NCBI RefSeq assembly: GCF_001571265.1
Contig: NZ_BCTL01000016.1
Span: forward strand, 1 to 64,000
From: Cedecea neteri NBRC 105707 = ATCC 33855
Lineage (GTDB): Bacteria > Pseudomonadota > Gammaproteobacteria > Enterobacterales > Enterobacteriaceae
Reading direction: 5' to 3'
DNA: 64,000 nucleotides
Below are positions 17,944 to 27,063 of this stretch, one piece after another. A program made the translations under genes and the position numbers. Every line of letters starts with the position of its first letter. Positions within the stretch are counted from its first letter, which is position 1. The notes under the pieces were generated by a model. It searched no databases. It was not told the origin of the DNA and worked only from the letters and a program-made list of their open reading frames with translations.

Positions 17944-19410
17944 ATGTATCTTGGAATCGATATCGGCACGTCTGAACTAAAGGCTTTGCTCATCGACGGG
18001 CAGGGTGAAATCCTGGGCTCTGCTCACGCGGCACTTACCGTTCAGCGCCCGCATCAGCACTGGGCTGAACAGGATCCTGAGGCCTGGTGGCAGGCGACGC
18101 AGCAGGTGGTTTCTACTCTGCGCCAGCAAATACCTGATGCCTGGGCGCAGATCCGCGCTATTGGCCTGTCCGGGCAGATGCACGGCGCGGTGCTGCTGGA
18201 TGGCCAAGGAGAAGTGCTGCGCCCCTGCATTCTGTGGAACGACACGCGTAGCGCCGAAGAATGCGCTCGACTCACCGAAGAACATCCGGAGTTTCTGACC
18301 ATTAGCGGCAATCTGGTGATGCCCGGCTTTACCGCCCCGAAGCTACGCTGGGTGGCGGAGCATGAACCGGAGATCTTTTCCCGCGTGGATAAGGTACTGC
18401 TGCCGAAAGATTACCTGCGCTGGCGGCTGAGCGGTGAGTTTGTCTCTGACCCGTCAGACGCCGCTGGAACGCTGTGGCTGGACGTGGCAAAGCGCGACTG
18501 GTCAGACAAATTGCTGGCGGCTACCGGGCTAACCCGCAGCCAGATGCCGCGGCTGGTGGAGGGCAGCGAAGTCAGCGCTGTTTTACGTTCAGCTCTGGCG
18601 ACCGAGTGGGGACTTAGCTCCGGCGTCAAAATCGCCGGCGGCGGGGGCGATAACGCTACCTCGGCAGTAGGCGTTGGCGCGGTGAATAACGGCGACTCGT
18701 TTATTTCGCTCGGCACGTCCGGCGTTATCTTCGTGGTTAACGACGAGCTGCAAACCCGGCCTGAATCCGGCGTGCATGCCTTTTGCCACGCGTTACCTCA
18801 GCGCTGGCACCAGATGAGCGTGATGCTCAGCGCCGCCAGCTGTCTGCGCTGGGTGTGCAATTTGCTGTCGGTCACTGAAAGCCAGCTCATGGAGGAGATG
18901 GCCGGGCTGAGCGACGAGCAGAAAAAGCATGCGCCTGTTTTCCTGCCTTATCTGTCAGGGGAGCGCACGCCGCACAACGATGCTCACGCCATGGGGAGTT
19001 TCTTTGCGCTAAACCATGAAACCAGCCGTGCCTCGCTGGGGTATTCGGTGATTGAGGGCGTGACCTTTGGCCTGGCGGACGGCATGGCGGTGCTGGAGAC
19101 GTCCCGCAGTCAGATTACCCAATGCAGCCTGACCGGCGGAGGAGCGCGCAGCGCCATCTGGGCGCAGCTGATTGCCGACGTGCTGGATGTGCCGATTGTG
19201 ACGCATCCGGCCAGCTCTTCCGGCGCGCTCGGCGCAGCTCGTCTTGGCTGGCTGGCCGACGGCGGGGTTGAAGAAGTGGTTTGCCGCAAGCCTCCCGTCC
19301 AGCAGCGCTTCACGCCGCGCAAAGCATTGCAGAACGTGCTGCAGCAGCGTTTGTCCGTGTTCCACCTGCTTTACCAACAACAAAAAGCCGCTCGTAAGCT
19401 GCTGCCCTGA
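17944..19410 (+). CDS. dalK: D-xylulose kinase DalK
   Basis: The kinase phosphorylates D-xylulose to xylulose 5-phosphate, which enters the pentose phosphate pathway. The 488 residues form an FGGY-family kinase with two actin-like lobes: GIDIGTS at 4-10, the substrate-contacting GQMHGAV near 77-83, catalytic Asp236 in GGGGDNA and the C-terminal GGGARSAIW. It resembles XylB but its place next to dalD and dalT points to the arabinitol kinase. It starts 9 bp after the dalD stop. Confidence 0.92.
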   Translation: MYLGIDIGTSELKALLIDGQGEILGSAHAALTVQRPHQHWAEQDPEAWWQATQQVVSTLRQQIPDAWAQIRAIGLSGQMHGAVLLDGQGEVLRPCILWNDTRSAEECARLTEEHPEFLTISGNLVMPGFTAPKLRWVAEHEPEIFSRVDKVLLPKDYLRWRLSGEFVSDPSDAAGTLWLDVAKRDWSDKLLAATGLTRSQMPRLVEGSEVSAVLRSALATEWGLSSGVKIAGGGGDNATSAVGVGAVNNGDSFISLGTSGVIFVVNDELQTRPESGVHAFCHALPQRWHQMSVMLSAASCLRWVCNLLSVTESQLMEEMAGLSDEQKKHAPVFLPYLSGERTPHNDAHAMGSFFALNHETSRASLGYSVIEGVTFGLADGMAVLETSRSQITQCSLTGGGARSAIWAQLIADVLDVPIVTHPASSSGALGAARLGWLADGGVEEVVCRKPPVQQRFTPRKALQNVLQQRLSVFHLLYQQQKAARKLLP

Positions 19411-19417
19411 CTGCCCT

Positions 19418-19441
19418 CCCGGCGGCCTTTCCGCTGCCGGG
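19418..19441 (+). other. Hairpin between dalK and dalT
   Basis: CCCGGC (19418-19423) pairs with GCCGGG (19436-19441), extended by partial pairing. No U tract follows. It may adjust relative amounts of kinase and transporter mRNA. Confidence 0.35.
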
Positions 19442-19472
19442 AACCCTGTACCCGAGAACGAGGAAGAGTGTT

Positions 19473-20750
19473 ATGCAATCTAAACACTACTGGTTTGGTT
19501 TACCTAAACATCTGCTGTGGGGATTTATCGCCATCGCTATTTTTATGAGCGGCGATGGTTTCGAGATGGCGTTTTTGTCTAAGCACATTACCGACATGGG
19601 CTTTACGCCCGCGCAATCGGCGATGGTGTTTACCATGTATGGTCTTGCGGCAGGCCTGGCGGCCTGGGCTTCCGGCGTAGTGGCTGAGCTTATCACCCCG
19701 CAAAAAGCGATGCTGATTGGTTTTGTGACCTGGGTAGTGATGCACGCATTGTTTATGACGCTCGGCCTGGGGATGCGTAACTACCCACTGATGCTGCTGT
19801 TCTACGGCATTCGCGGCCTGGCCTATCCGCTGTTTATCTACTCCTTCATGTTGATGCTGGTGCAGGTGGTACCGCGTGAGAGGCTGGCGGCGGCGACCGG
19901 CTGGTTCTGGGCTATGTACTCTATCGGTATCGGCGTGGTGGGGAGCTATCTGCCAAGCCTGACTATCCCGGCATTTGGCGAAACGGGCACGCTATGGATG
20001 GCCATTGCCTGGGTAACGGGCGGCGGGCTGATTGCCTTCTTCAGCCTGCGTAATGTGCCGGTTGACCGCTCGCGGGTTAATCTGCCGCTGCGCGAGAAGA
20101 TTACGGAGATGTCGCGGGCGGTGACCATCCTGTTCAGCAACCGTGACGTGTTTTATGCCTGTCTGATCCGCATTATCAACACGCTGTCTCTGTTTGGCTT
20201 CGCGATAGTGATGCCGCTGCTGTTTGTTGACCGTCTCGGCTTCACGATTTCTGAATGGCTGCAGATTTGGGCGGTGTTCTTCTTTGTCACCATTTTCACC
20301 AATATCTTTTGGGGGATTATGGGGGAGTACATCGGTTGGATCCGCCAGGTGCGCTGGTTCGGCTGTTTAGGCATGGCGATTTCCAGCCTGACGTTTTATT
20401 ACCTGCCGGTGTGGGTGGGGCATAACTTCTGGGTCGCGCTGATCCCGGCTGTCATGCTCGGCACTTTTGTCGCGGCGTTTGTGCCGATGACGGCGGTGTT
20501 TCCAACGCTGGAGCCGCATCATCGCGGAGCGGCCATCTCCATCTATAACCTTTCAGCGGGGATGAGCAACTTTGTGGCGCCGGCTATCGCCTCGCTGATC
20601 CTGCCGTTCTTCGATATTGTGGGCGTGGTCTGGGCGTATACCGGGCTGTATCTGTTTGCGGGCATACTGACGTTTATTATCAAAGTCCCGCAGCCGAAGC
20701 GAGAAAAGAACAAAACCAGCTCAGGGGAAATGAGCCCCGTGGAGCAGTAA
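19473..20750 (+). CDS. dalT: D-arabinitol MFS transporter DalT
   Basis: The 425 residues equal the length I recall for Klebsiella DalT. It is a major facilitator with about 12 membrane helices, the first starting near residue 10, and a central loop around 200-215. The family belongs to the polyol/proton symporters that include the ribitol transporter. It is the last gene of the dal operon; the RBS GAGGAAGAG lies just before the ATG, and a strong two-way terminator follows its stop. Confidence 0.88.
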   Translation: MQSKHYWFGLPKHLLWGFIAIAIFMSGDGFEMAFLSKHITDMGFTPAQSAMVFTMYGLAAGLAAWASGVVAELITPQKAMLIGFVTWVVMHALFMTLGLGMRNYPLMLLFYGIRGLAYPLFIYSFMLMLVQVVPRERLAAATGWFWAMYSIGIGVVGSYLPSLTIPAFGETGTLWMAIAWVTGGGLIAFFSLRNVPVDRSRVNLPLREKITEMSRAVTILFSNRDVFYACLIRIINTLSLFGFAIVMPLLFVDRLGFTISEWLQIWAVFFFVTIFTNIFWGIMGEYIGWIRQVRWFGCLGMAISSLTFYYLPVWVGHNFWVALIPAVMLGTFVAAFVPMTAVFPTLEPHHRGAAISIYNLSAGMSNFVAPAIASLILPFFDIVGVVWAYTGLYLFAGILTFIIKVPQPKREKNKTSSGEMSPVEQ

Positions 20751-20754
20751 AATG

Positions 20755-20782
20755 AAAAGCCGGGGATGAGCCCGGCTTTTTG
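20755..20782. terminator. Bidirectional terminator between dalT and yfcH
   Basis: AAAAGCCGGG (20755-20764) pairs with CCCGGCTTTT (20771-20780) around a 6-nt loop, giving U runs on both strands. It serves the convergent dalT and yfcH genes. Confidence 0.9.
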
Positions 20783-20785
20783 CTG

Positions 20786-21679
20786 TTAGCGAATTACATC
20801 AGCCAGCGCTTCGTCTAAGTCGAACCAGCGGAAGCCAAAGCCGGATTCTTCCAGGCGTTTAGGCAGCGCCCGCTGCCCGCCGAGCACCAGGACAGAAGAT
20901 TCCCCCATCAGCAGACGAATTGCCGTGGCCGGAGCGCGAAGTATCGCCGGGCGTTTGAGCGCGTGGCCCAGGGCGTGAGAAAACTGTTCGTTGCGCACCG
21001 GGTAAGGGGAAACCATATTAAACGGACCGCGCAGGTCGTTATCCAGCAGCCAGAGAATGCCGTTCACCATATCGTCGATGTGGATCCACGCCAGATACTG
21101 GCGGCCATTGCCGATGGGGCCGCCCAGCCCGAGCCGGAACAGCGGCAGCATTTTGGCCAGAATCCCGCCTTTGGGAGCTAAAACAACGCCGGTGCGTAAC
21201 AGGCAAACTCGCGTCTTTTCGCTTTGCGCGCCGCAGGCAATTTGCTCCCAGCGGGCACAAAGCTTGTGGGTAAATTCGTTGTGGGGCGGTTCATCTTCGG
21301 TGACGACCACTTCGCCAAGGTCGCCATAGTAGCCGGTGGCTGAGCCGGAAATAAACGCTTTGGGAGGCTGCTGGCTGGCCTTAAACAGTTCGACCAGCCG
21401 CTCGGTGATTTGCCAGCGACTCTGGCACAGGCGCTGCTTTTGCTCCTCGCTCCAGCGTTTATCGGCAATCGGCTCCCCGGCCAGGTTAATAACCGCGTCG
21501 AAGGCGTCGAGATTCTGTAAGCCGTCGAGCCCTTTGAGCAGCGCGACGCGATTATCCAGCCGCTTGCGGGCCTTTTCCGGCGAACGTGTGACAACCGAAA
21601 CAGTATGGCCCAGCTCAAGCAGGCGAGCTGTCAGGTGGCGGCCAATTAATCCGCTGCCGCCGGTAATCAGGATCTCCAT
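20786..21679 (-). CDS. yfcH: YfcH, SDR-type NAD-dependent epimerase family protein
   Basis: The 297 residues equal the K-12 length. It is an atypical short-chain dehydrogenase (TIGR01777/DUF1731 type): the N-terminal [12 protein letters not shown] motif binds the nucleotide, [10 protein letters not shown] carries the Tyr of the active site region, and the last ~50 residues form the small C-terminal domain seen in this family ([16 protein letters not shown]). The substrate is unknown. It follows folX in the minus direction with a 23-bp gap, as in E. coli. Confidence 0.93.
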   Translation of the reverse strand: MEILITGGSGLIGRHLTARLLELGHTVSVVTRSPEKARKRLDNRVALLKGLDGLQNLDAFDAVINLAGEPIADKRWSEEQKQRLCQSRWQITERLVELFKASQQPPKAFISGSATGYYGDLGEVVVTEDEPPHNEFTHKLCARWEQIACGAQSEKTRVCLLRTGVVLAPKGGILAKMLPLFRLGLGGPIGNGRQYLAWIHIDDMVNGILWLLDNDLRGPFNMVSPYPVRNEQFSHALGHALKRPAILRAPATAIRLLMGESSVLVLGGQRALPKRLEESGFGFRWFDLDEALADVIR

Positions 21680-21702
21680 ACTTTCCTCCCACCAGGAAGC
21701 GC

Positions 21703-22071
21703 TTATCGCCGCCAGCTCAGGGTCATGGATACCGAGTCGGCGTAGCGGAGCGCGTGAAGTTTATCGATCTCCACTTCAGCATATGTCACCCAGGGATGAG
21801 TACATGCGATATTCAGCACATCCTGAGTTAATTTTTCCAGCAGCGAGAAGCGGTTATTCTCGACCAACTGGATGATCTCTTTAGTGACGGTGCGGTAGTT
21901 CAGCGCGTCGTTGATGTCCTCACTCTCCCTTGCTTTGCCCGCAGGGTAGTGGAGGGCGACGTTAATCACGATGTCCTGCCGGTTGGCGATCTCTTCTTCT
22001 TTGATACCAATAAAAGTCCGCAGGCGCAGGTTTTTAATGCGAATAATGGCGTCTGGTTGCATGGATGACAT
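21703..22071 (-). CDS. folX: Dihydroneopterin triphosphate 2'-epimerase FolX
   Basis: FolX epimerises dihydroneopterin triphosphate to dihydromonapterin triphosphate, feeding tetrahydromonapterin synthesis. The 122 residues belong to the FolB/FolX tunnelling fold; FIGIKEEE and [18 protein letters not shown] match K-12 FolX closely and distinguish it from FolB. The start at 22071 has an AAGGA ribosome site 7 bp away; a second Met three codons in is less well placed. Confidence 0.94.
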   Translation of the reverse strand: MSSMQPDAIIRIKNLRLRTFIGIKEEEIANRQDIVINVALHYPAGKARESEDINDALNYRTVTKEIIQLVENNRFSLLEKLTQDVLNIACTHPWVTYAEVEIDKLHALRYADSVSMTLSWRR

Positions 22072-22139
22072 TGCAGGTTCCTTATTAGTCTTTTCCCGCC
22101 ACAGGATACACCAGCGCGGGAAAAAACCTGAACCGGGGA

Positions 22140-22769
22140 TTACGTCTTCTCTGCCTGCTGATAAGCCTTCACGGTAGCAGGTCGGGTGCGGATCCGTTCA
22201 AACCAGTTTCGTACCGCTGGGAAATTGGCCAGGTCAACGCGCTGGCGCTCATGGGACACCACCCAGGGATAAGTCGCGATATCCGCAATGCTGTAATCGT
22301 GGCCGCCAAGCCACGGGGCTTTCTCAAGCTGTTTATTAAGTACGCCGTAAAGGCGTTGGGTTTCGACCTGATAGCGCTCAATAGCATAAGGGACAGGCTG
22401 CGGAGCAAAGTGGTTGAAATGGTGGTTCTGACCCAACATCGGCCCAAAGCCGCCGACCTGCCAAAACAGCCACTGCAGCGTAGCGTGGCGGGCGCGCAGT
22501 TCTTTGCTGAGAAGTGACCCGGTTTTATCAGCCAGATAAAGCAAAATTTCGCCGGACTCAAAGAGGCTTAAAGGCTCCCCACCGTCGGCCGGTTTGTTAT
22601 CGACGATGGCTGGGATTTTGTTATTCGGTGAAATAGCCAGAAAATCCGGGCGAAACTGTTCACCTTTGCCGATATCGACCCGGTGGATTTTGTAATCCAG
22701 GCCAGCTTCTTCGAGAAACAGGGTGATTTTATGGCCGTTTGGGGTAGGCGCATAATAAAGTTCGATCAT
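22140..22769 (-). CDS. yfcG: YfcG, glutathione-S-transferase-like disulfide reductase
   Basis: YfcG in E. coli is a Nu-class GST homologue that uses glutathione to reduce disulfides and has little transferase activity. The 209 residues have an N-terminal thioredoxin-like domain ([11 protein letters not shown], then the glutathione-binding PAIVD and ESG motifs near 60-75) and an all-helical C-terminal domain. An in-frame GTG lies 6 bp upstream, but only the ATG at 22769 is well spaced from the GGAG ribosome site. It diverges from yfcF. It is about six residues shorter at the C-terminus than K-12 YfcG. Confidence 0.93.
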   Translation of the reverse strand: MIELYYAPTPNGHKITLFLEEAGLDYKIHRVDIGKGEQFRPDFLAISPNNKIPAIVDNKPADGGEPLSLFESGEILLYLADKTGSLLSKELRARHATLQWLFWQVGGFGPMLGQNHHFNHFAPQPVPYAIERYQVETQRLYGVLNKQLEKAPWLGGHDYSIADIATYPWVVSHERQRVDLANFPAVRNWFERIRTRPATVKAYQQAEKT

Positions 22770-22893
22770 GGTCACTCCAGGGGTTAGTCCATTTTGGCAA
22801 ATGTTTCGAGTATAGAAGTTTTTGCTATTTCTGCACCGGAATGGTGCGTTTTAAGCGGATGACAAAATATTTTTTTCGCTCTATGTTCAATAA

Positions 22894-23565
<672 letters not shown>

Positions 23566-23622
23566 TAGCGGGCGGGGAATTCGTTATCATTGGTTGATTG
23601 TCATTACTGGAGCCAGGGATAA

Positions 23623-24174
23623 ATGAAGCTGATGTTTGCCTCGGACCTTCACGGTTCGCTACCCGCCACGGAAAAAGTGCTGGAACGCTTTGCGCACAGC
23701 GGCGCGAAATGGCTGGTCATTCTGGGCGATTTACTGAATCACGGCCCGCGAAATGCGCTACCTGAAGGCTACAATCCTTCAGCGGTAGCGCAGAGCCTGA
23801 ATAGCGTCGCCGATAAAATTATTGCGGTGCGTGGAAACTGCGACAGCGAAGTGGATCAAATGCTGCTTCAGTTTCCCATCACCGCGCCCTGGCAGCAGGT
23901 TTTGCTGGCACATCAGCGGCTTTTTCTGACCCACGGGCATCTCTATCATCCGGATAACCTGCCGCCGCTGTCCGCTGGCGATGTTCTGATTTTCGGCCAT
24001 ACGCATCTTCCGGTTGCAGAAAAGCACGAACAGATCTATTTGTTTAATCCAGGCTCTGTCAGCATACCGAAGGGCGGTTTTGAGGCCAGTTACGGGATGC
24101 TGGATGATGGCGTTCTGACCGTTCGCACGCTGGAGAGTGATGGGGTTATTGCGCAGGTGCGTATTACCCCGTAA
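23623..24174 (+). CDS. yfcE: YfcE, metallophosphodiesterase
   Basis: YfcE is a manganese-dependent phosphodiesterase active on artificial substrates such as bis-pNPP; its natural substrate is unknown. The 183 residues (K-12: 184) carry all calcineurin-like metal motifs in order: DLH (8-10), GDLLNHG (from 35), RGNCD, THGH and GHTH. It lies 57 bp after yfcF and 58 bp before yfcD. Confidence 0.94.
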   Translation: MKLMFASDLHGSLPATEKVLERFAHSGAKWLVILGDLLNHGPRNALPEGYNPSAVAQSLNSVADKIIAVRGNCDSEVDQMLLQFPITAPWQQVLLAHQRLFLTHGHLYHPDNLPPLSAGDVLIFGHTHLPVAEKHEQIYLFNPGSVSIPKGGFEASYGMLDDGVLTVRTLESDGVIAQVRITP

Positions 24175-24232
24175 CGTTGACAGGTTAATCCAATAACGCG
24201 CCGTAAGAGCGCCCCTGAATAAGGTTTCCCTG

Positions 24233-24781
24233 ATGGTGGAACAGAGTCATTTTGTCGGCACGGAATGGGTAGATATTGTTAATGAGGACAATGAGGTCAT
24301 CGCACAGGCAAGCCGCGAGCAAATGCGTGCGCAGCGGCTGCGTCATCGCGCGACTTATATTGTTGTTCACGATGGTATGGGCAAAATTCTGGTGCAGCGT
24401 CGCACCGAAATTAAAGACTTCATGCCGGGCATGCTGGATGCCACCGCAGGCGGCGTAGTGCAGGCGGATGAACAGATGCTCGAGTCGGCTCGCCGCGAGG
24501 CGGAAGAGGAACTTGGCATTGCCGGCGTACCGTTCGCGGAACACGGTCAGTTCTACTTCGAAGATGATAGCTGCCGCGTTTGGGGTGGGCTTTTTAGCTG
24601 CGTTTCCCACGGGCCTTTCGCGCTGCAGGAAGAAGAAGTCAGCGAAGTGAGCTGGATGTCGCCGGAAGAGATCACTGCGCGCTGCGACGAATTTACCCCC
24701 GATTCGCTGAAGGCGCTGGCGCTGTGGATGACCCGCAACGCCAAAAATGAGTCACAAACACAAAGCGAAGAGAGCGAGTAA
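24233..24781 (+). CDS. yfcD: YfcD, Nudix hydrolase
   Basis: The 182 residues (K-12: 180) contain a perfect Nudix box at 74-96 (G-x5-E-x7-REAEEELGI), which binds the metal and positions water for pyrophosphate cleavage. The physiological substrate is not established. The ATG at 24233 is 8 bp from AAGG; a GTG one codon later would match the start of K-12 YfcD. A REP-like palindrome follows its stop and separates it from a convergent LacI-family gene. Confidence 0.94.
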   Translation: MVEQSHFVGTEWVDIVNEDNEVIAQASREQMRAQRLRHRATYIVVHDGMGKILVQRRTEIKDFMPGMLDATAGGVVQADEQMLESARREAEEELGIAGVPFAEHGQFYFEDDSCRVWGGLFSCVSHGPFALQEEEVSEVSWMSPEEITARCDEFTPDSLKALALWMTRNAKNESQTQSEESE

Positions 24782-24787
24782 TTTTTA

Positions 24788-24833
24788 CCCTCACCCCGAT
24801 CCTCTTCCTGCAAGGAGGGGACCAGGGTGAGGG
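24788..24833. repeat. REP-like palindrome, copy D
   Basis: Outer arms CCCTCACCC (24788-24796) and GGGTGAGGG (24825-24833) are perfect; the inner stem (CCTCTTCCT with AGGAGGGG) is diverged. It fills the gap between two convergent genes. Confidence 0.75.
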
Positions 24834-24837
24834 AAAA

Positions 24838-25857
24838 TCAGCAACTGTCCCGCATACACAGCGAGGACGCGATAGTCGGGCTCCGATCCCATTCTTCTTC
24901 GTTAATTCTTGCCAGCAACGCTCTTCCTGCTTCAATCCCAATCTTACGATGTGGTACCGCAATGGTCGTCAGCGCGGGTTGACACACGCGGCTTACGTCG
25001 CTGTCGCCAAAACCGACGATGGCTAAGTCGTCAGGGACTTTGATGCGCCTGCGCTGGCATTCGTACAGTGCGCCGCAGGCCAGCTCATCTGACACGCAGA
25101 CCAGCGCGTCCAGCTCCGGCCAGGCCAGCAAAAATTCGGGTAACTGTGCTGCCCCGGTGGAGAAATTCGGCGGTGCGGCAGCGTTGATCACCCTGTTGGG
25201 CGACATATGGTGGCGCAGCATCGCTTTGTACCAGCCCTGAAGGTGCTGCTGGAAAATCCACTGCTCCTGGTTGGCGCACAGCAAACCGATGTTCTGATAC
25301 CCGCGGTGGATGAGCATTTCCGTCAGTTCAAACATCGCCGCGACGTTATCAATACCGATGTTCATGTCCAGCGGGTCGGCGCGGGTGGCGCCTATTTCCA
25401 GCACGGGAATACTGGCATGCTTCAGCCAACCCCGCACCGTGTCGCTGTGCTCAACGCTGAGTAAAATCGCCGCAGCGATATTGGACGTCAGCAGCGTTTC
25501 CAGCAGCTTTTCTTCCTGCTCCAGCCGGTGCTGGGACTCCGCAAGGACTATCTGATACCCCGCTGGCTGAAGCACCTGTTGCAGGCCGGCAAACATTTCG
25601 CTGCAGCCGGATTCCGCCAGGCTTGGTACCACCATCGCAATGGTGTACGAGGAAGCGGAGGCCAATGCGCTGGCCGCCAGGTTGGGCATGTAACCCAGTT
25701 CGGAAACCGCCGCTTCGATTTTTTCGCGTAATTTGTCGGAAACCTGCTCCGGGGTTCTTAGCGCTCGCGAAACGGTCATCGTACCGACTCCGGCGAGCTG
25801 AGCCACATCTGCAAGCGTCACCTTACCGGTACTTCGCCGCTTTCGGGTTATGGACAT
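24838..25857 (-). CDS. LacI/GalR-family regulator of the PTS-transketolase operon
   Basis: The 339 residues start with a LacI-type helix-turn-helix (about 13-35, VTLADVAQLAGVGTMTVSRAL) and hinge, followed by a periplasmic-binding-like ligand domain (about 70-335) resembling the gluconate-type repressors GntR/IdnR. It is divergent from the PTS operon, and the gap contains two matching operators with the GATAGCGCTATC core. It most likely represses the operon and perhaps itself. The inducer is unknown. Salmonella has a similar regulator beside the same operon. Confidence 0.88.
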   Translation of the reverse strand: MSITRKRRSTGKVTLADVAQLAGVGTMTVSRALRTPEQVSDKLREKIEAAVSELGYMPNLAASALASASSYTIAMVVPSLAESGCSEMFAGLQQVLQPAGYQIVLAESQHRLEQEEKLLETLLTSNIAAAILLSVEHSDTVRGWLKHASIPVLEIGATRADPLDMNIGIDNVAAMFELTEMLIHRGYQNIGLLCANQEQWIFQQHLQGWYKAMLRHHMSPNRVINAAAPPNFSTGAAQLPEFLLAWPELDALVCVSDELACGALYECQRRRIKVPDDLAIVGFGDSDVSRVCQPALTTIAVPHRKIGIEAGRALLARINEEEWDRSPTIASSLCMRDSC

Positions 25858-25986
25858 TATGATTCCTGATTCTCGGCCTGAAAAACGCCAGGCTGACGTT
25901 GGCCCCTGAAAAAGAAGGGGAAATATCGCTCAAGTATACGCCTGAAATCGTGTGTCTTAATGCGATTTAACACAATGATTGCAATT

Positions 25987-26000
25987 TGATAGCGCTATCA
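25987..26000. promoter_or_regulatory. LacI-family operator O1
   Basis: TGATAGCGCTATCA is a perfect 14-bp palindrome with the central CG typical of LacI-family operators. It is 34 bp (centre to centre) from O2. Confidence 0.8.
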
Positions 26001-26020
26001 CAAAATCGAGTGATAGTTAT

Positions 26021-26034
26021 TGGTAGCGCTATCT
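26021..26034. promoter_or_regulatory. LacI-family operator O2
   Basis: TGGTAGCGCTATCT shares the TAGCGCTATC core with O1 (12 of 14 bases) and abuts the CRP site. A spacing of 34 bp is about three helical turns, allowing both sites to be occupied on one DNA face. Confidence 0.75.
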
Positions 26035-26035
26035 T

Positions 26036-26051
26036 TGTGATATCAATCACG
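26036..26051. promoter_or_regulatory. CRP site upstream of the PTS operon
   Basis: TGTGA-TATCAA-TCACG matches the CRP core TGTGA-N6-TCACA in 9 of 10 bases. Repressor O2 lies immediately upstream. The site implies glucose repression of the operon. Confidence 0.75.
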
Positions 26052-26113
26052 GTTAAACCCGAGGTCGTTGAATAAAGTTTGCCCATCATCAACGTCGATT
26101 TCGAGAGGGTATC

Positions 26114-26557
26114 GTGCTTAATCAATGGCTGCATCAGGGGACTATTCAGCTTCACGACAACGCCACTAGCTGGCAGCAGGCGCTGGAAATTAGCGCCCAG
26201 CCGCTGCTGAGTGCGGGAATTATTTCTCCGCATTACCTGACGGCCATCATGCAACAGCATCAAAAGCTAGGGCCTTATTATGTGCTGGCGCCGGGCCTGG
26301 CGATGCCGCATGCGCGGCCAGAAGAAGGCGCGACCGGGCTTGGGCTGTCGCTGTTAAAGCTGAGGCAGGGCGTCAGTTTTCATTCCGAAGGCAACGATCC
26401 GGTAGACGTTATTATTATGCTGGCGGCGCCGGACAGCCATAGCCACATTGAAATGATTTCCGCGCTCGCCGAGCTATTTTCCAGCGACGAAGATATGGCA
26501 CTACTGCATCAGGCCAATAACCTGGAGGAAATACAAAAAATAATTAATCGATTCTAG
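26114..26557 (+). CDS. PTS EIIA component, ascorbate/fructose-mannitol type
   Basis: EIIA accepts phosphate from HPr-His and passes it to EIIB. The 147 residues form a PTS EIIA-2 domain; the phosphorylated histidine is His66 in GLAMPHARPE. It resembles UlaC/SgaA-type proteins. Translation starts at GTG with GAGAGGG 4 bp upstream. It is the first gene of the IIA-IIB-IIC-TktN-TktC operon and lies downstream of the operator/CRP region. Confidence 0.88.
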   Translation: MLNQWLHQGTIQLHDNATSWQQALEISAQPLLSAGIISPHYLTAIMQQHQKLGPYYVLAPGLAMPHARPEEGATGLGLSLLKLRQGVSFHSEGNDPVDVIIMLAAPDSHSHIEMISALAELFSSDEDMALLHQANNLEEIQKIINRF

Positions 26558-26641
26558 TTTTTAATTTAACACCATGGTTTTTTACGTTGCATTGAAAAAT
26601 GCGATGCGCTTGTACTCTACTAAAAATATAAGGTAAACACG

Positions 26642-26914
26642 ATGAAGATAATGGCAATCTGCGGTTCCGGCCTGGGCAGTAGTTTTATGGTCGAAATGAA
26701 TATTAAAAAGGTGCTTAAAAAACTCAATATTGAAGCGGAAGTTGAGCACTCTGATTTATCCTCCGCCACGCCGGGGGCGGCTGATGTATTTGTGATGGCG
26801 AAAGACATTGCCGCCAGCGCAAGCCTGCCCGACAGTCAGCTGGTGGTTATCAACAACATCATCGATATCAATGAGCTGGAAAATAAGCTGAGCGCTTATT
26901 TTGCTGGTCGTTAA
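26642..26914 (+). CDS. PTS EIIB component, ascorbate type
   Basis: The 90 residues are a single EIIB domain of the lactose/ascorbate type. The phosphorylated cysteine is Cys7 in ICGSGLGSSF. It would transfer phosphate to the incoming sugar during passage through EIIC. Its closest known relatives are UlaB-like proteins. It follows the IIA gene by 84 bp, and an ERIC repeat separates it from the IIC gene. Confidence 0.9.
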   Translation: MKIMAICGSGLGSSFMVEMNIKKVLKKLNIEAEVEHSDLSSATPGAADVFVMAKDIAASASLPDSQLVVINNIIDINELENKLSAYFAGR

Positions 26915-26923
26915 TCATAATAA

Positions 26924-27050
26924 TATAGCCAAAATAATTCGAATTGCAGGAAGGCGGCAAGCTCAGGCATTCCAGGAGTTTACATCAAGTAAATGACTGG
27001 TAGGCGTGAGCGCAGTCAACGCGCCTGCGGCTCGAAGTATGACGGATATA
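26924..27050. repeat. ERIC (IRU) element between IIB and IIC genes
   Basis: The 127-bp length is canonical. Imperfect terminal repeats run from TATAGCC..TTCGAATTGCAGG to CCTGCGGCTCGAA..GGATATA, and the centre (CCAGGAGTTTACAT..AAGTAAATGACTGG) is recognisable as the ERIC core. It ends directly before the GGAGG ribosome site of the IIC gene, so it is transcribed within the operon mRNA and can fold into a long hairpin. Confidence 0.9.
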
Positions 27051-27063
27051 AGCGGAGGCGGAT

